A DNA stretch of 64,000 nucleotides. It comes from an uncultured Litoreibacter sp. (GTDB taxonomy: Bacteria > Pseudomonadota > Alphaproteobacteria > Rhodobacterales > Rhodobacteraceae). The notes under the pieces are model-generated. The model was not told the DNA's origin. It worked only from the letters and a program-made list of their open reading frames with translations, and did no database searches. Location of the stretch: contig CANLQL010000001.1 in assembly GCA_947493265.1 (NCBI GenBank), forward strand, positions 310,001-374,000, in the 5' to 3' direction. Below are positions 26,781 through 35,791 of this stretch, one piece after another (within the stretch, counting starts at the first letter, position 1; every line of letters begins with the position of its first letter). The position numbers and the translations under genes were made by a program.

Positions 26781-26804
26781 AAAAGGCGGGGTCTGTGCCC
26801 CGCC
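26781..26804 (-). terminator. Terminator after ctpA
   Basis: On the minus strand GGCGGGG and CCCCGCC (26785-26791 and 26798-26804) form a 7-bp stem with a 6-base loop, followed by TTTTC. It lies between the ctpA stop and the rppH start. Confidence 0.8.
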
Positions 26805-26812
26805 CCTTTATC

Positions 26813-28153
26813 CTAGTTTGCCGGACCCAGCGCGTTCAGTCCTTTCAGGACATCCAGCGCATAGGCAAGTTGGTAATCTTCCTCACGCAGCTTCGCAACG
26901 GCGAGGGCTTTTTCGCGCTCGGCTTCGATCACTTTGCGCTCGTCCTCAGATACGTCGTCATTGTTCAGTGATCCTCGCAGATCGGCCTCCGAGCGGTTTC
27001 TGCGAGCGGTGTTTTCTTCTTCAGCTTCCGCGTCCGCGGGTTTGCTTGGCGGTTGCACAACGATGATATCGGGGGCCACACCCAATGCCTGAATGGACCG
27101 TCCTGATGGCGTGTAATAACGCGATGTCGTCAGGCGCATCGCCCCGTCGCCACGCACTGGCACGATTGTCTGGACGGAGCCTTTGCCGAAGCTCTTTTCG
27201 CCGATCACAACGGCACGGCGATGATCTTGCAACGCACCGGCGACGATTTCAGACGCAGAGGCTGAGCCGCCATTGATCAGGACAACGATTGGCTTGCCTT
27301 GGGCAAGATCGCCTGAAGAGGCATTATAGCGTTCACTGTCGCGGGGGTTGCGGCCACGGGTCGACACGATTTCACCCTTTTCAAGGAAGGCGTCGCTGAC
27401 AGCGATGGCTTGTTGCAACAGACCGCCCGGGTTGTTGCGCAAGTCCAGAACGATGCCGTTGATATTGTCGATCCCGCCAGCTTCTTCGATCTGCTTGGCC
27501 AACCCGTCTTCAAGGTTTGGATAGGTTTGGCGGTTGAAGGTCGTGACCCGCAGAATGACGCTCTCACCTTCAGAGCGGGACCGCACGGCGGTTAGCTTGA
27601 TTGTGTCGCGCACGATGGAGACGTCAAACGGCTCGTCGATGCCTTCGCGCACAACGGTGAGGATGATTTCCGACCCGACCGGGCCGCGCATCAGTTCAAC
27701 CGCTTCTTCGAGGGTCAGGCCAATGATGCTGCTGCCATCGACCCCAGTGATGAAATCGCCAGACTCCATTCCGGCTTCGTCTGCGGGCGTCCCGTCCATC
27801 GGAGAAACAACTTTGACGTAGCCTTCTTCCTGCGTCACTTCGATGCCGAGACCGCCAAATTCGCCGCTGGTCTGCGTGCGCATGTTGTCGAAATCTTTTG
27901 GCGGCAGATAGGAAGAGTGTGGATCAAGCGAGGTCAGCATGCCGTTGATTGCGGCCTCGATCAGCTCGGATTCTTCGACCTCTTCAACATATTGGGCGCG
28001 GATGCGCTCGAAAATATCGCCAAACAGATCAAGTTGTTCATAAACGGAGGACTTCTTTTCGGTTTCCTGCGCGACGAGTGGCCCGGTGATCTGGGTCGTG
28101 ACAAGCACGCTTGTTGCCGTCCCGACCAATGCTGCCATCAATAGTTTCTTCAT
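26813..28153 (-). CDS. ctpA: C-terminal processing peptidase (S41)
   Basis: A periplasmic serine protease that trims envelope proteins. The 446-aa product has an N-terminal signal/anchor segment (LLMAALVGTATSVLVTTQITG), a PDZ domain (about residues 90-170; GLGIEVTQEEGYVKVVSPMDGTPADEAG) and the S41 catalytic domain with serine in NGGSASASEIVAGAL and lysine in GEKSFGKGSVQ. It is six bases downstream of the EnvC-like gene, a usual pairing in alphaproteobacteria. Confidence 0.93.
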   Translation of the reverse strand: MKKLLMAALVGTATSVLVTTQITGPLVAQETEKKSSVYEQLDLFGDIFERIRAQYVEEVEESELIEAAINGMLTSLDPHSSYLPPKDFDNMRTQTSGEFGGLGIEVTQEEGYVKVVSPMDGTPADEAGMESGDFITGVDGSSIIGLTLEEAVELMRGPVGSEIILTVVREGIDEPFDVSIVRDTIKLTAVRSRSEGESVILRVTTFNRQTYPNLEDGLAKQIEEAGGIDNINGIVLDLRNNPGGLLQQAIAVSDAFLEKGEIVSTRGRNPRDSERYNASSGDLAQGKPIVVLINGGSASASEIVAGALQDHRRAVVIGEKSFGKGSVQTIVPVRGDGAMRLTTSRYYTPSGRSIQALGVAPDIIVVQPPSKPADAEAEEENTARRNRSEADLRGSLNNDDVSEDERKVIEAEREKALAVAKLREEDYQLAYALDVLKGLNALGPAN

Positions 28154-28159
28154 ATTCTG

Positions 28160-29287
28160 CTATTCCCTATTCAGATCGAACCACGGTGCCGGGTCCACAG
28201 GCGTGCCGCCTAGTCTTACCTCTATATAAAGCGACTCTTGACGATTTCCGCCACTCCCTTTGGTCGCGTTGATCAAAAAAGCGTCAGATGATTGCTGATT
28301 TCCCCCCATTAACCCTAAAGGCGCGCCCTTTTCGACGATTTCTCCCACAGTTGGGAAGGTTTCGGCCAAACCTTCAAGAATGATCAATGCATTGGCCCCC
28401 GGTTCGAGAATCACGACATTTCCGCTTTCCAGCAATGGGCCCGCATAGCGGACCGTGCTGGTGATCGGGGCCGTAACCAACGCGCGCGACGGTGTGGCAA
28501 GAACCAGACCGGGGCGTTCTATCCCGGCTGCGTCCGCTTCGTTGAAACCATGCAAAGCGCGCCCGGAAACTGGCAGTTCCAATGCGCCTTTCATTTGGTC
28601 AAAGTCGAGATTTGGCAGCGTTTCTTCTGTGCTTAACCGGGTCAGATTGTCCGCAAAGCTGCTGAGCGTATCGCTATTTTGGACCAAGGCGGACAACTGG
28701 TCAGGATCAGATGTGAATTTCAGCGGCAGCTCGGTACGATCCGCGACGGCCTTGGCCAAGGCTACGCGGGCGGTCTGTACTTCCTGCAACGCAGTTTCCA
28801 GTGTTTTCGCGGCGTCTTCCTGCAGGAGACGCAGGAGCGACAGTTCTTCAAGCTGAGCCCGCAATGCGTTTGCCTCCGCCGCGAGGGCAGGTGCCACGTC
28901 TGATACGATCAGGCCGGAGCGCACAGCCCCCATTGGCCCCGACGGGTGCATCATCAAGAGAGGTGCCGGCGCGTTTCCAATGGTTTGCAGAATACCCAGA
29001 AGCTGTGCCAACCGGTCGCGTTCGGCCTCGAACGTCAATTGAATGGCGCGTTCGCGAATGACCACGCGGCGCAAACCTTCGCGCATCGCTGACAGGCCTT
29101 CCTCATAGGCACGAATTGTATCGCTAAGCGCGCTGATCCGGTCAGAGGAGGATTGCGCAGCTTCCAAGGCATCACCCGCTTGAAACAGCATTTGGCCTGC
29201 GCGTTTTGCGGTGGTGATCGGGTCTGTTTGTGCATGCAAAGGTGCCAGCGACAGGCCGAGAAGAAAGATGGCTGCGCGAAAAATCAT
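28160..29287 (-). CDS. EnvC-like murein hydrolase activator with degenerate LytM domain
   Basis: The 375-aa product has a signal peptide (FRAAIFLLGLSLAPLHAQ), a coiled-coil middle (about residues 25-230) and a C-terminal M23/LytM-like domain (about 250-370). The catalytic histidines and aspartate of active M23 enzymes are missing: the DHG position reads EPG and the YAHL position reads ILEGL. This is the EnvC situation, in which the domain activates amidases. It sits between gpmI and ctpA, with ATGA overlap to gpmI. Confidence 0.85.
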   Translation of the reverse strand: MIFRAAIFLLGLSLAPLHAQTDPITTAKRAGQMLFQAGDALEAAQSSSDRISALSDTIRAYEEGLSAMREGLRRVVIRERAIQLTFEAERDRLAQLLGILQTIGNAPAPLLMMHPSGPMGAVRSGLIVSDVAPALAAEANALRAQLEELSLLRLLQEDAAKTLETALQEVQTARVALAKAVADRTELPLKFTSDPDQLSALVQNSDTLSSFADNLTRLSTEETLPNLDFDQMKGALELPVSGRALHGFNEADAAGIERPGLVLATPSRALVTAPITSTVRYAGPLLESGNVVILEPGANALIILEGLAETFPTVGEIVEKGAPLGLMGGNQQSSDAFLINATKGSGGNRQESLYIEVRLGGTPVDPAPWFDLNRE

Positions 29288-30807
29288 GCAGGCACGATCA
29301 GCGACGTGCCGGTCATTTCATCCGGCAGGTCGATACCCATCAGGTCAAGAACCGTTGGCGCTAGATCGGCGAGCTTGCCGGATCTGAGCGTGGCATTTTT
29401 TGGCCCGCCGACAACGATTACAGGAACAGGGTTCAGTGTGTGCGCGGTATGTGCGCCCCTTGTTTCGGGATCGATCATCGTTTCGCAATTGCCGTGATCA
29501 GCGGTGACAATAATCGCGCCGCCTGCGGCCTCCAACGCCGTCAACGCACGGCCAAGACCTTGATCAACTGCTTCACAAGCCGCCATCGCGGCCGAAAGAT
29601 CGCCGGTGTGACCGACCATGTCGGGGTTCGCAAAATTCACAACGATCAGGTCGTATTGCGCGTCAATCGCGTCGACCAGTTTGTCGCTTACCTCGGCTGC
29701 GGACATCTCCGGTTGCAGATCATAGGTCGCGACATTCGGGCTTTTTGGCATGAAGCGATCTTCGCCGGGCTCCGGCGTTTCCTTTCCGCCATTTAGGAAA
29801 AAGGTCACGTGGGGGTATTTCTCGGTCTCGGCCAATCTGAACTGGCGCAGGCCTTTCTGAGCCACCCAGGCACCCAGCGTGTTGACGACCTGTTTTTTCG
29901 GAAAAATCGCGTCCATAAATTCCGCGTGGCGGGTGGAATAGTCGACCATTCCAAGCTTGCCGGTCAGATCCGGGCGGGATGAGATATCGAACGCGTCAAA
30001 TTCCGGGTCACAGATCGCCGAAAGGATCTCACGCGCGCGGTCTGCGCGGAAGTTCAGGCACAAAATTCCGTCTTTTTCGGTCATGCCCGTGTAGTCGCCG
30101 ATCACGGTTGGCGGGATAAATTCGTCTGTTGTTCCGGCATCATAGGCAGCTGAAATTGCCTTTTCTGCTGTTGCAGCAGTGGACCCTTCCGCCAACACCA
30201 TCGCGCGCCAGGCTTTTTCGACGCGGTCCCAACGGGTGTCACGGTCCATTGCAAAATAGCGCCCGATCACTGTGGCGATGGTTGTTGTTTCGGGAAGTTT
30301 GCTGCGCAGTTCTGCCAGATACTCAGCCGCGGAGCTTGGGGCCACGTCACGTCCATCCGTGATGGCGTGCAGGGCAACAGGCACGCCTTGATCTTCGAAG
30401 ACCTGCGCCGCGGCAACGGTGTGATCCAAATGGCCGTGCACACCGCCGTCTGAAATCACGCCCATCAGATGCGCTGTCCCACCGGAGGCCTTCAGTTTCG
30501 TCGCAAAGCCAAGCAAAACGTCATGTTTGAAAAACGATCCGTCCTCGATCGCCAGATCGATCTGTCCGAGGTCCATCGCGACCACGCGGCCTGCGCCGAT
30601 ATTTGTGTGACCAACCTCCGAGTTGCCCATTTGACCTTTTGGCAAGCCCGCATCGGGGCCATGCGTGATCAGGGTCGCGTTCGGGAAGCTTCCCATGATC
30701 CTGTCGAAATTCGGCGTGTTTGCCAGGTGCGGCGCATTCCCGGTTCTCGTGTCTGACAGGCCCCAGCCATCGAGGATGCACAAGACAACAGGTTTTGGAA
30801 CTGACAT
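29284..30807 (-). CDS. gpmI: 2,3-bisphosphoglycerate-independent phosphoglycerate mutase
   Basis: Interconverts 3- and 2-phosphoglycerate in glycolysis and gluconeogenesis. The 507-aa product has the alkaline-phosphatase fold with metal sites: CILDGWGLSD (Asp near residue 13), catalytic serine in MGNSEVGHTNIG (about residue 63), NFANPDMVGHTGD and VTADHGNCE. Standard length. It heads a gpmI-envC-ctpA operon, an arrangement common in Rhodobacteraceae. Confidence 0.95.
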   Translation of the reverse strand: MSVPKPVVLCILDGWGLSDTRTGNAPHLANTPNFDRIMGSFPNATLITHGPDAGLPKGQMGNSEVGHTNIGAGRVVAMDLGQIDLAIEDGSFFKHDVLLGFATKLKASGGTAHLMGVISDGGVHGHLDHTVAAAQVFEDQGVPVALHAITDGRDVAPSSAAEYLAELRSKLPETTTIATVIGRYFAMDRDTRWDRVEKAWRAMVLAEGSTAATAEKAISAAYDAGTTDEFIPPTVIGDYTGMTEKDGILCLNFRADRAREILSAICDPEFDAFDISSRPDLTGKLGMVDYSTRHAEFMDAIFPKKQVVNTLGAWVAQKGLRQFRLAETEKYPHVTFFLNGGKETPEPGEDRFMPKSPNVATYDLQPEMSAAEVSDKLVDAIDAQYDLIVVNFANPDMVGHTGDLSAAMAACEAVDQGLGRALTALEAAGGAIIVTADHGNCETMIDPETRGAHTAHTLNPVPVIVVGGPKNATLRSGKLADLAPTVLDLMGIDLPDEMTGTSLIVPA

Positions 30808-30867
30808 CGGGTTCGCCTTTCGTTTGGGCGGACCCTACTGCGCGGCGAAACCAGCTTCAACATCCCA

Positions 30868-31668
30868 TCATGGTTGGTCGGGAAACCGGCAATTATTGAG
30901 CACGACACCAAGGCTTTGCGTGCGCTCGGCCACCATGCGTTCCGCCAGATCGGTTTGGGCGACGGTTGTGTGATCGGCGCGAACAACAATCAACACGGCG
31001 TCCAAAGCGTCCAGCAGGGCCATACCTTCGTCATTTTCCAGCAGGGGCGGCATATCGAACAGCATGATGTCGGGGTCAAAGTCGGTTTGCAGCGTATCGA
31101 TAAATTGACGGGTCTTGCGGGAGGCCAGCATCTCTGCCGTGCCTTCATAGGGGGTCGAATGAACACTCAATCCGACGTTTTCGCCGATGCGCATGCAGTT
31201 GGTGTCAAAGTTTCTGCGGGAATATTCCAATGCAGAGAATTTCGGACCCCTATCTTCAAGCCCGAAACTGCGGATCAGGTCCGGTTTCGATAGATCGAAA
31301 TCGAACACGAGGCTGCGGATGTCAAACCTGCGCGTCAGGCTAAGCGTCAGGTTTCCGGCCACCATCGTTTTCCCGCATTGCCGCGTTGGTGAGGTCAGGC
31401 CAATTCGGCGGATTTGCTTGTCCGCGGCATGAAGCATCAAGCGCGTGCGAAGCTGGTCGATGGGTTGCAGAGCGGTCTCATAGCTTAGCCCGGACAACCC
31501 GTTTTTCGCCAATGTAGTCTCGTCCAGAGTGACCTGAGACAGTCGCCCCCAGGCCGCGTCCGGGTCGTTGATGTGTTGTTCCGGCTTGCGCGTCGGGGGC
31601 AGAAAGTTTGCCTGACGTGTCTTCTCGGCAGCTTTGAGCAATTCGCGTGGGTTGGTCAGCTGTTCCAT
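30868..31668 (-). CDS. CpsD/ExoP-like exopolysaccharide ATPase (BY-kinase-like)
   Basis: The 266-aa product has a P-loop ATPase fold: Walker A-like TSPTRQCGKTMVAGNLTL (about residues 90-107), Walker A' VFDFDLSKPDLIRSFG and Walker B DIMLFDMPPLLEND. These are features of the bacterial tyrosine kinase/CpsD group that governs polysaccharide chain length with a Wzz partner, encoded just upstream. The Walker A is unusual (CGKT instead of GKS/T after the normal glycines) and the C-terminal tyrosine cluster is missing, so kinase activity is doubtful. Confidence 0.75.
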   Translation of the reverse strand: MEQLTNPRELLKAAEKTRQANFLPPTRKPEQHINDPDAAWGRLSQVTLDETTLAKNGLSGLSYETALQPIDQLRTRLMLHAADKQIRRIGLTSPTRQCGKTMVAGNLTLSLTRRFDIRSLVFDFDLSKPDLIRSFGLEDRGPKFSALEYSRRNFDTNCMRIGENVGLSVHSTPYEGTAEMLASRKTRQFIDTLQTDFDPDIMLFDMPPLLENDEGMALLDALDAVLIVVRADHTTVAQTDLAERMVAERTQSLGVVLNNCRFPDQP

Positions 31669-31680
31669 ATCAGCTCCTTT

Positions 31681-32946
31681 CTAGGGTCCGGATGACACCG
31701 AAATCGGGGTGAGTTTTGGCAATGTCGCAAATGGTGTAATGCCCAAGCGGCGTTCCAGATCACGGGGGCGCCTGATCTTCTGATCCGCAAGATTGAGCAG
31801 GAACACAGCAATCGCTGCCAGAACCATTGAAGCCAGAATGCCCAACCCGGTAAGCACGAGTTTCTTCTGGTTCGGACGCACTTCCGGCGGTGTCGCATGG
31901 GAGATGATCGTCAAGCGCTGGCCTTGTTCCACATCCTCGACCTGCCGCCGAATGCGGGCATCCGACAGGCGTTCAACGGCGGCTAAATGTTGCTTCTCGG
32001 CAAACTCATAGTCGTAGCGCAATGCTTCCAGAATAACGGCTTTGCCAGGAATATCGGCGATCCAGTTCTCAATCTCTGCCAGCTCGGTTTTCAATCCCTG
32101 TGCTTGCGACGGTTGCGTTTTCAATTGGTCAGCCATCGCCCAGTGTTTGTTGAGGCGATCCAGTTCGCCTTCAAGCCGCAAAACATCGGGATGCTGATCT
32201 GACAGCCGGGATTTTGCCGCGACAAGGTCAGTTTCCAGTCGCACAATTTCGCGAGTTTTGAGGGCCTGAACCGCGGGTCGGAAGGATGGGGTGTCCAAGG
32301 CAAGCAACCGCTCTTCGATCCGCGCTTTGCGTTCCAGTAACATGTTCAGACGTTCCGGCATCGTGTTCGAATTTGCGGTCTGAAAACTGCTGAGCGTTTT
32401 GCGGGCCGCGTCAAGCAGCGCCTGTTTTGCAGTCACATCGGCTTGGAAAAATGTGAGGCTACCGCCGGTATCAAGCTGACGCATTTCCCGGTTCTTTTCG
32501 ACCGCGATGGCGGCAAAGGCATTCGCAATGTTTGCCGCAAGTTCGGCGTTTGCGTGGCGGAACGACAGGGTGATAATTTTCAAGGAGTCCTTGCGCGGGA
32601 CAGTTCGGAATTTCAGGCGGCTTTGCATCTGGCGAATGCGGTCCTGACGCTCAAAGCCTGCAAAAAGATCAAACGTGTCGGCGACTGTGATTAGCGTTTC
32701 TGCCCGCTGCAGATCAAATCGAATAATCTCCAAACGTTCGGCCTGACGGGTCGCGGCGCTTTGGTTCTGGGTCTGTTTTTCCAGCTCAGCCGATTCGAAA
32801 AGCAGCCGCGCGCTGGCAGTTTGATCTGATGGAACGCGCGACATCACAAAGATCACAGCCAGCCCGAACAGCAGTGCAATGGCGATGAAAGGCAGCGCGT
32901 ATTTCCGAGTCTTCCAAGCGTAGTACCGTGTGTTGGGTTTCATCAT
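31681..32946 (-). CDS. Wzz/GumC-type polysaccharide chain-length determinant
   Basis: The 421-aa inner-membrane protein has spans near residues 17-36 and 365-388 with a long helical periplasmic region between them rich in A, L, R and E. The second-span region LVLTGLGILASMVLAAIAVFLLNLADQKIRRPRDLERRLGI is typical of GumC/ExoP proteins. It works with the ATPase gene 12 bases downstream. A short 65-codon frame overlaps its start by ATGA. Confidence 0.82.
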   Translation of the reverse strand: MMKPNTRYYAWKTRKYALPFIAIALLFGLAVIFVMSRVPSDQTASARLLFESAELEKQTQNQSAATRQAERLEIIRFDLQRAETLITVADTFDLFAGFERQDRIRQMQSRLKFRTVPRKDSLKIITLSFRHANAELAANIANAFAAIAVEKNREMRQLDTGGSLTFFQADVTAKQALLDAARKTLSSFQTANSNTMPERLNMLLERKARIEERLLALDTPSFRPAVQALKTREIVRLETDLVAAKSRLSDQHPDVLRLEGELDRLNKHWAMADQLKTQPSQAQGLKTELAEIENWIADIPGKAVILEALRYDYEFAEKQHLAAVERLSDARIRRQVEDVEQGQRLTIISHATPPEVRPNQKKLVLTGLGILASMVLAAIAVFLLNLADQKIRRPRDLERRLGITPFATLPKLTPISVSSGP

Positions 32947-33140
32947 GCACCTAGTTCAGGGTTAAGAAAACGAAGCAAATAAAGGACAAATTGGTCAGAT
33001 GCGGCCGGCGCAGGCTTTTGATTCGCGGGAATTTGCGGGACGTGCATTGCATCGGTCAGACCTTCGGTTCGGTTTTGGAAACGATCAACCGCACCACACC
33101 CTATTGGATGCAGAAGCGGAAATATTCCCCTACAAAACAA
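32943..33140 (-). CDS. Possible small protein upstream of the Wzz gene, 65 codons
   Basis: This frame starts at a TTG and its TGA stop overlaps the Wzz ATG (ATGATG), as coupled genes do. The sequence has no match that I recognise; it contains a cysteine near residue 15 and the proline-rich VPQIPANQKPAPAA. AGGGGA lies inside the frame rather than before the TTG, so the start is doubtful. It may be a lipoprotein-like peptide or chance. The remainder of the 32947-33273 gap is AT-rich promoter-like DNA. Confidence 0.25.
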   Translation of the reverse strand: MFCRGIFPLLHPIGCGAVDRFQNRTEGLTDAMHVPQIPANQKPAPAASDQFVLYLLRFLNPELGA

Positions 33141-33273
33141 ACCTTTGAAAACTTAAAACATAATTAAGTTGTCTTGTTCCATGTTGCATCCGTGCTATGC
33201 GAGAGGGGTTGGAACGAGGTGTTTTTATGTGTCCAACGTGTGTGACTGACCGCGTAACGAGGAAAATTGTTTT
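33141..33273. promoter_or_regulatory. AT-rich divergent promoter region of the exopolysaccharide genes
   Basis: The stretch between the Wzz side and the sugar transferase is AT-rich, including AAACATAATTAAG and runs of A and T, unlike the flanking genes. The transferase gene needs a promoter here. I see no clear operator or terminator; specific -10 and -35 boxes cannot be assigned with confidence. Confidence 0.4.
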
Positions 33274-33957
33274 ATGAATGCTCCCGTAAAATTTGGTGAA
33301 TCCCTGCCTGTGTATTCAGGTCAGAAACAAGCTGTGCGGATGCACAAGCCAAGCCTTTATCAACGGAGCTTCAAACGTATTTTCGAAACCGCACTGATCA
33401 TTCTGGCCTTGCCGATTGTGGCGATGGTTGTTGCTGTCATGTGTGTTCTTGTGATGCGCGACGGACATTCACCGTTCTTTTTTCAACCTCGGGTCGGTCG
33501 CAATGGCATTCCGTTCCGGATGATGAAAATGCGGACGATGCGCCCGAATGCAGAGGCCGTTCTGGATCAACATCTGGCAGAGAACCCGGATGCGGCGAAA
33601 GAATGGGCGCACTACCAGAAGCTGACAAAAGATCCGCGGATCACGAAAATCGGACATATCCTGCGGAAGACCTCGCTTGATGAGGTGCCGCAATTGTGGA
33701 ACGTGCTGCGCGGGGAAATGTCGCTGATTGGCCCTCGTCCGATGATGCCAAGCCAAACCAAGATGTACAAAGGCGCGGCCTATTTCCGTATTCGTCCCGG
33801 CATCACAGGTCTGTGGCAAGTGTCCGAGCGCAATGCCTCTAGCTTTGGAGAGCGGGCGAGTTTTGACGCGGAATATCTGCGGACAATCAGCCTGTCAGGT
33901 GACATCAAAATCATCGCGCAAACGCTGCAGGTGATGGCCAAAGGCACCGGCGTCTAA
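33274..33957 (+). CDS. Undecaprenyl-phosphate sugar phosphotransferase (bacterial sugar transferase)
   Basis: Starts exopolysaccharide repeat-unit synthesis by moving a sugar-1-phosphate to undecaprenyl phosphate. The 227-aa product is an ExoY-type enzyme: one N-terminal span (about residues 38-60, LIILALPIVAMVVAVMCVLVM), the KMRTMRPNAE segment, RKTSLDEVPQLWNVLRGEMSLIGPRP and RPGITGLWQVSERN. It is divergent from the Wzz/CpsD-like genes; together they form a small EPS locus. The acceptor sugar is unknown. Confidence 0.9.
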   Translation: MNAPVKFGESLPVYSGQKQAVRMHKPSLYQRSFKRIFETALIILALPIVAMVVAVMCVLVMRDGHSPFFFQPRVGRNGIPFRMMKMRTMRPNAEAVLDQHLAENPDAAKEWAHYQKLTKDPRITKIGHILRKTSLDEVPQLWNVLRGEMSLIGPRPMMPSQTKMYKGAAYFRIRPGITGLWQVSERNASSFGERASFDAEYLRTISLSGDIKIIAQTLQVMAKGTGV

Positions 33958-33967
33958 CGTTAGACTT

Positions 33968-34438
33968 CTAATTTCTGTGGTAAGGCAGGCCCGCGTCTAT
34001 TGTGGCAGCCCGATAAAGCTGTTCACTCAGCATTACGCGCGCCAGCATGTGCGGCCAAACCATCGCACCAAAGGACAGCAGGAAATCAGCCTTGCTACGC
34101 ATCGCGTCGGTGAAGCCATCCGCACCACCGATCAGAAAGGCAATATCCTGACGCCCAGTGTCGCGCCAATTTGCCAATTGGCTGGAAAACTTTGGGGAAC
34201 TCAGGGTCTTTCCGCGTTCGTCCAGCAGACAGATAAGCGCGCCGTTTGGGACAGCTTTCAACAGCAGGTCCGCTTCCGCATCAGCGCCGCCGCCTTTCTT
34301 GTCCTCAACCTCGATCACGGTCGCAGGACCAAGGCCCAACGCACGACCTGTGCGATCAAATCTGGCAAGATAGTCGGTGATCAGATCCCGCTCAGGACTT
34401 GCCCTGAGCTTGCCGACCGCACAAATCTGAATGCGCAT
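33968..34438 (-). CDS. rlmH: 23S rRNA pseudouridine-1915 N3-methyltransferase
   Basis: A SPOUT methyltransferase acting on 70S ribosomes. The 156-aa product has MRIQICAVGKLRASPERDLITDYLARF at the start, the knot region FLIGGADGFTDAMRSKADFLLSFGAMVWPHMLARVMLSEQLYRA and the end TIDAGLPYHRN, all matching RlmH. Its start touches the rsfS stop (ATGA-type overlap), the common rsfS-rlmH pairing. Confidence 0.95.
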   Translation of the reverse strand: MRIQICAVGKLRASPERDLITDYLARFDRTGRALGLGPATVIEVEDKKGGGADAEADLLLKAVPNGALICLLDERGKTLSSPKFSSQLANWRDTGRQDIAFLIGGADGFTDAMRSKADFLLSFGAMVWPHMLARVMLSEQLYRAATIDAGLPYHRN

Positions 34439-34842
34439 CAGACGTTGGGCGTGTCAGACCCTGCGGGCAGCCACATTTTTTCCAACTGGTAGAATTCGCG
34501 TACTTCCGGGCGGAACACATGCACAACGACATCGCCGGTATCGATCAGCACCCAGTCGCCTTGGCCTTTGCCTTCGATCTTGGAGAGCCGCCCGAATTCC
34601 TGCTTCACGACATCGACGATTTTTTCGGCCAGGGCCGTTACCTGACGCGTCGAGCGGCCGGAGCAGATCACCATGTAGTCGGCAATCTCGGAGCGTCCGC
34701 GCAGGTCAATTTGCACGATCTCTTCGGCTTTTTCGTCATCAAGGGATTTCAGGATGCGCGCGAGAAGTTCTTCACTGGTGCCCGGTGACTTGCGCGTTGC
34801 GTGTGCGTCGGTCGTGCCGACCGCGTTTGCTTGTTGAGACAG
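34438..34842 (-). CDS. rsfS: Ribosomal silencing factor RsfS, with CTG start
   Basis: Binds L14 and blocks subunit joining in starvation. From the first standard start (GTG 34716) only 92 aa remain (QIDLRGRSEIADYMVICSGRST...), lacking the usual N-terminal helix. The frame is open upstream and reads a family-like TSEELLARILKSLDDEKAEE up to a CTG at 34840-34842, which has AGGAGG eight bases before it; an in-frame TGA is two codons further upstream. I therefore take CTG as the start, giving 134 aa. Confidence 0.85.
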   Translation of the reverse strand: MSQQANAVGTTDAHATRKSPGTSEELLARILKSLDDEKAEEIVQIDLRGRSEIADYMVICSGRSTRQVTALAEKIVDVVKQEFGRLSKIEGKGQGDWVLIDTGDVVVHVFRPEVREFYQLEKMWLPAGSDTPNV

Positions 34843-34933
34843 TGCTCAAACCTCCTGTAAGACGCGCCAAACCAAGCCCTGACGCTGGACTAATCCAATG
34901 TTAGCAGGGAATCAGGGTGATCTCAATGACCCC

Positions 34934-35791
34934 TCAGGTGCCAGTGCTGAGAAACTCTTTGATGGCTGTCGCAACCTGATCGGGGACTTCTTCATGCAGC
35001 AGGTGACCATAGCCGTCCCACCCCTGAAAGGTCGCGTCCTGCATTCTGCGCGCCCATTTTTCTGACGTCTCAGACGGCACGGCCATATCGCCTGTCCCGG
35101 CCATGAACAGGGTTTCCTGCGGGATTCGGGGCAAGTCGATCAGCAAACGATCAAGCGACCATTGCGCCATCATGGCCAGCGTTGCATCGACATGTTCGGG
35201 GTTGCTGATCAGTTGTTTGTATTGATCCAGGCCGTCTTTATCAATTTTGCTGCCGGTGCCGGAAATCAGTTTTTCGGCGTTTGCGGTCTTTGCAAACAGC
35301 CCGGGCACGAACGGCGCCTGGGCCAGCATTTTCGCCATAACCGGGAACAAGACACCGGCAAGACCTTTGAAGTGCCCCAACGCGCCATTGATGCTGACGA
35401 GCTTGGTTTCAGAGGACACGCCGCCCCAATCCAAAGCAAGTCGAAATGCCACTGCGGCACCGGCAGAATGTCCGATCAAAGCGTGAGGTTGGATGTTCAA
35501 TTTTGTAAGTAGATCGGTGAGATCAGCTGAAATAGAGTCTAATCCACATCGTTTCTTGTCGCCAAGGCTGGTAAATCCCTGACCTGGAAAATCAATTGTG
35601 ATCACATGATAGTCTTGCGCGAGAAGGGGCAGGATATCCCGCCAACTGTGGCTGGATCCGCCAGCGCCATGCAGAAGAATTAGGGTGGGACCTGTGCCCA
35701 TTTCCTGCACGAACCAATTGTGCGGCGGAACCGGGACAAAGCGGCTGTATTCCGCGTTTGGCCAGCGGTCTTTAGCGGCGTCCCAGTTCAT
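34934..35791 (-). CDS. bchO: BchO, alpha/beta-fold Mg-chelatase accessory protein
   Basis: The 285-aa product is an alpha/beta hydrolase (LILLHGAGGSSHSWRDILPLL; nucleophile elbow LIGHSAGAAVAF; late GYGHLLHEEVP) of the kind encoded after bchID in purple bacteria. Its exact part in magnesium insertion is not proven. The start overlaps the bchD stop (ATGA). It is the leftmost gene of the photosynthesis cluster, 91 bases from rsfS. Confidence 0.88.
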   Translation of the reverse strand: MNWDAAKDRWPNAEYSRFVPVPPHNWFVQEMGTGPTLILLHGAGGSSHSWRDILPLLAQDYHVITIDFPGQGFTSLGDKKRCGLDSISADLTDLLTKLNIQPHALIGHSAGAAVAFRLALDWGGVSSETKLVSINGALGHFKGLAGVLFPVMAKMLAQAPFVPGLFAKTANAEKLISGTGSKIDKDGLDQYKQLISNPEHVDATLAMMAQWSLDRLLIDLPRIPQETLFMAGTGDMAVPSETSEKWARRMQDATFQGWDGYGHLLHEEVPDQVATAIKEFLSTGT

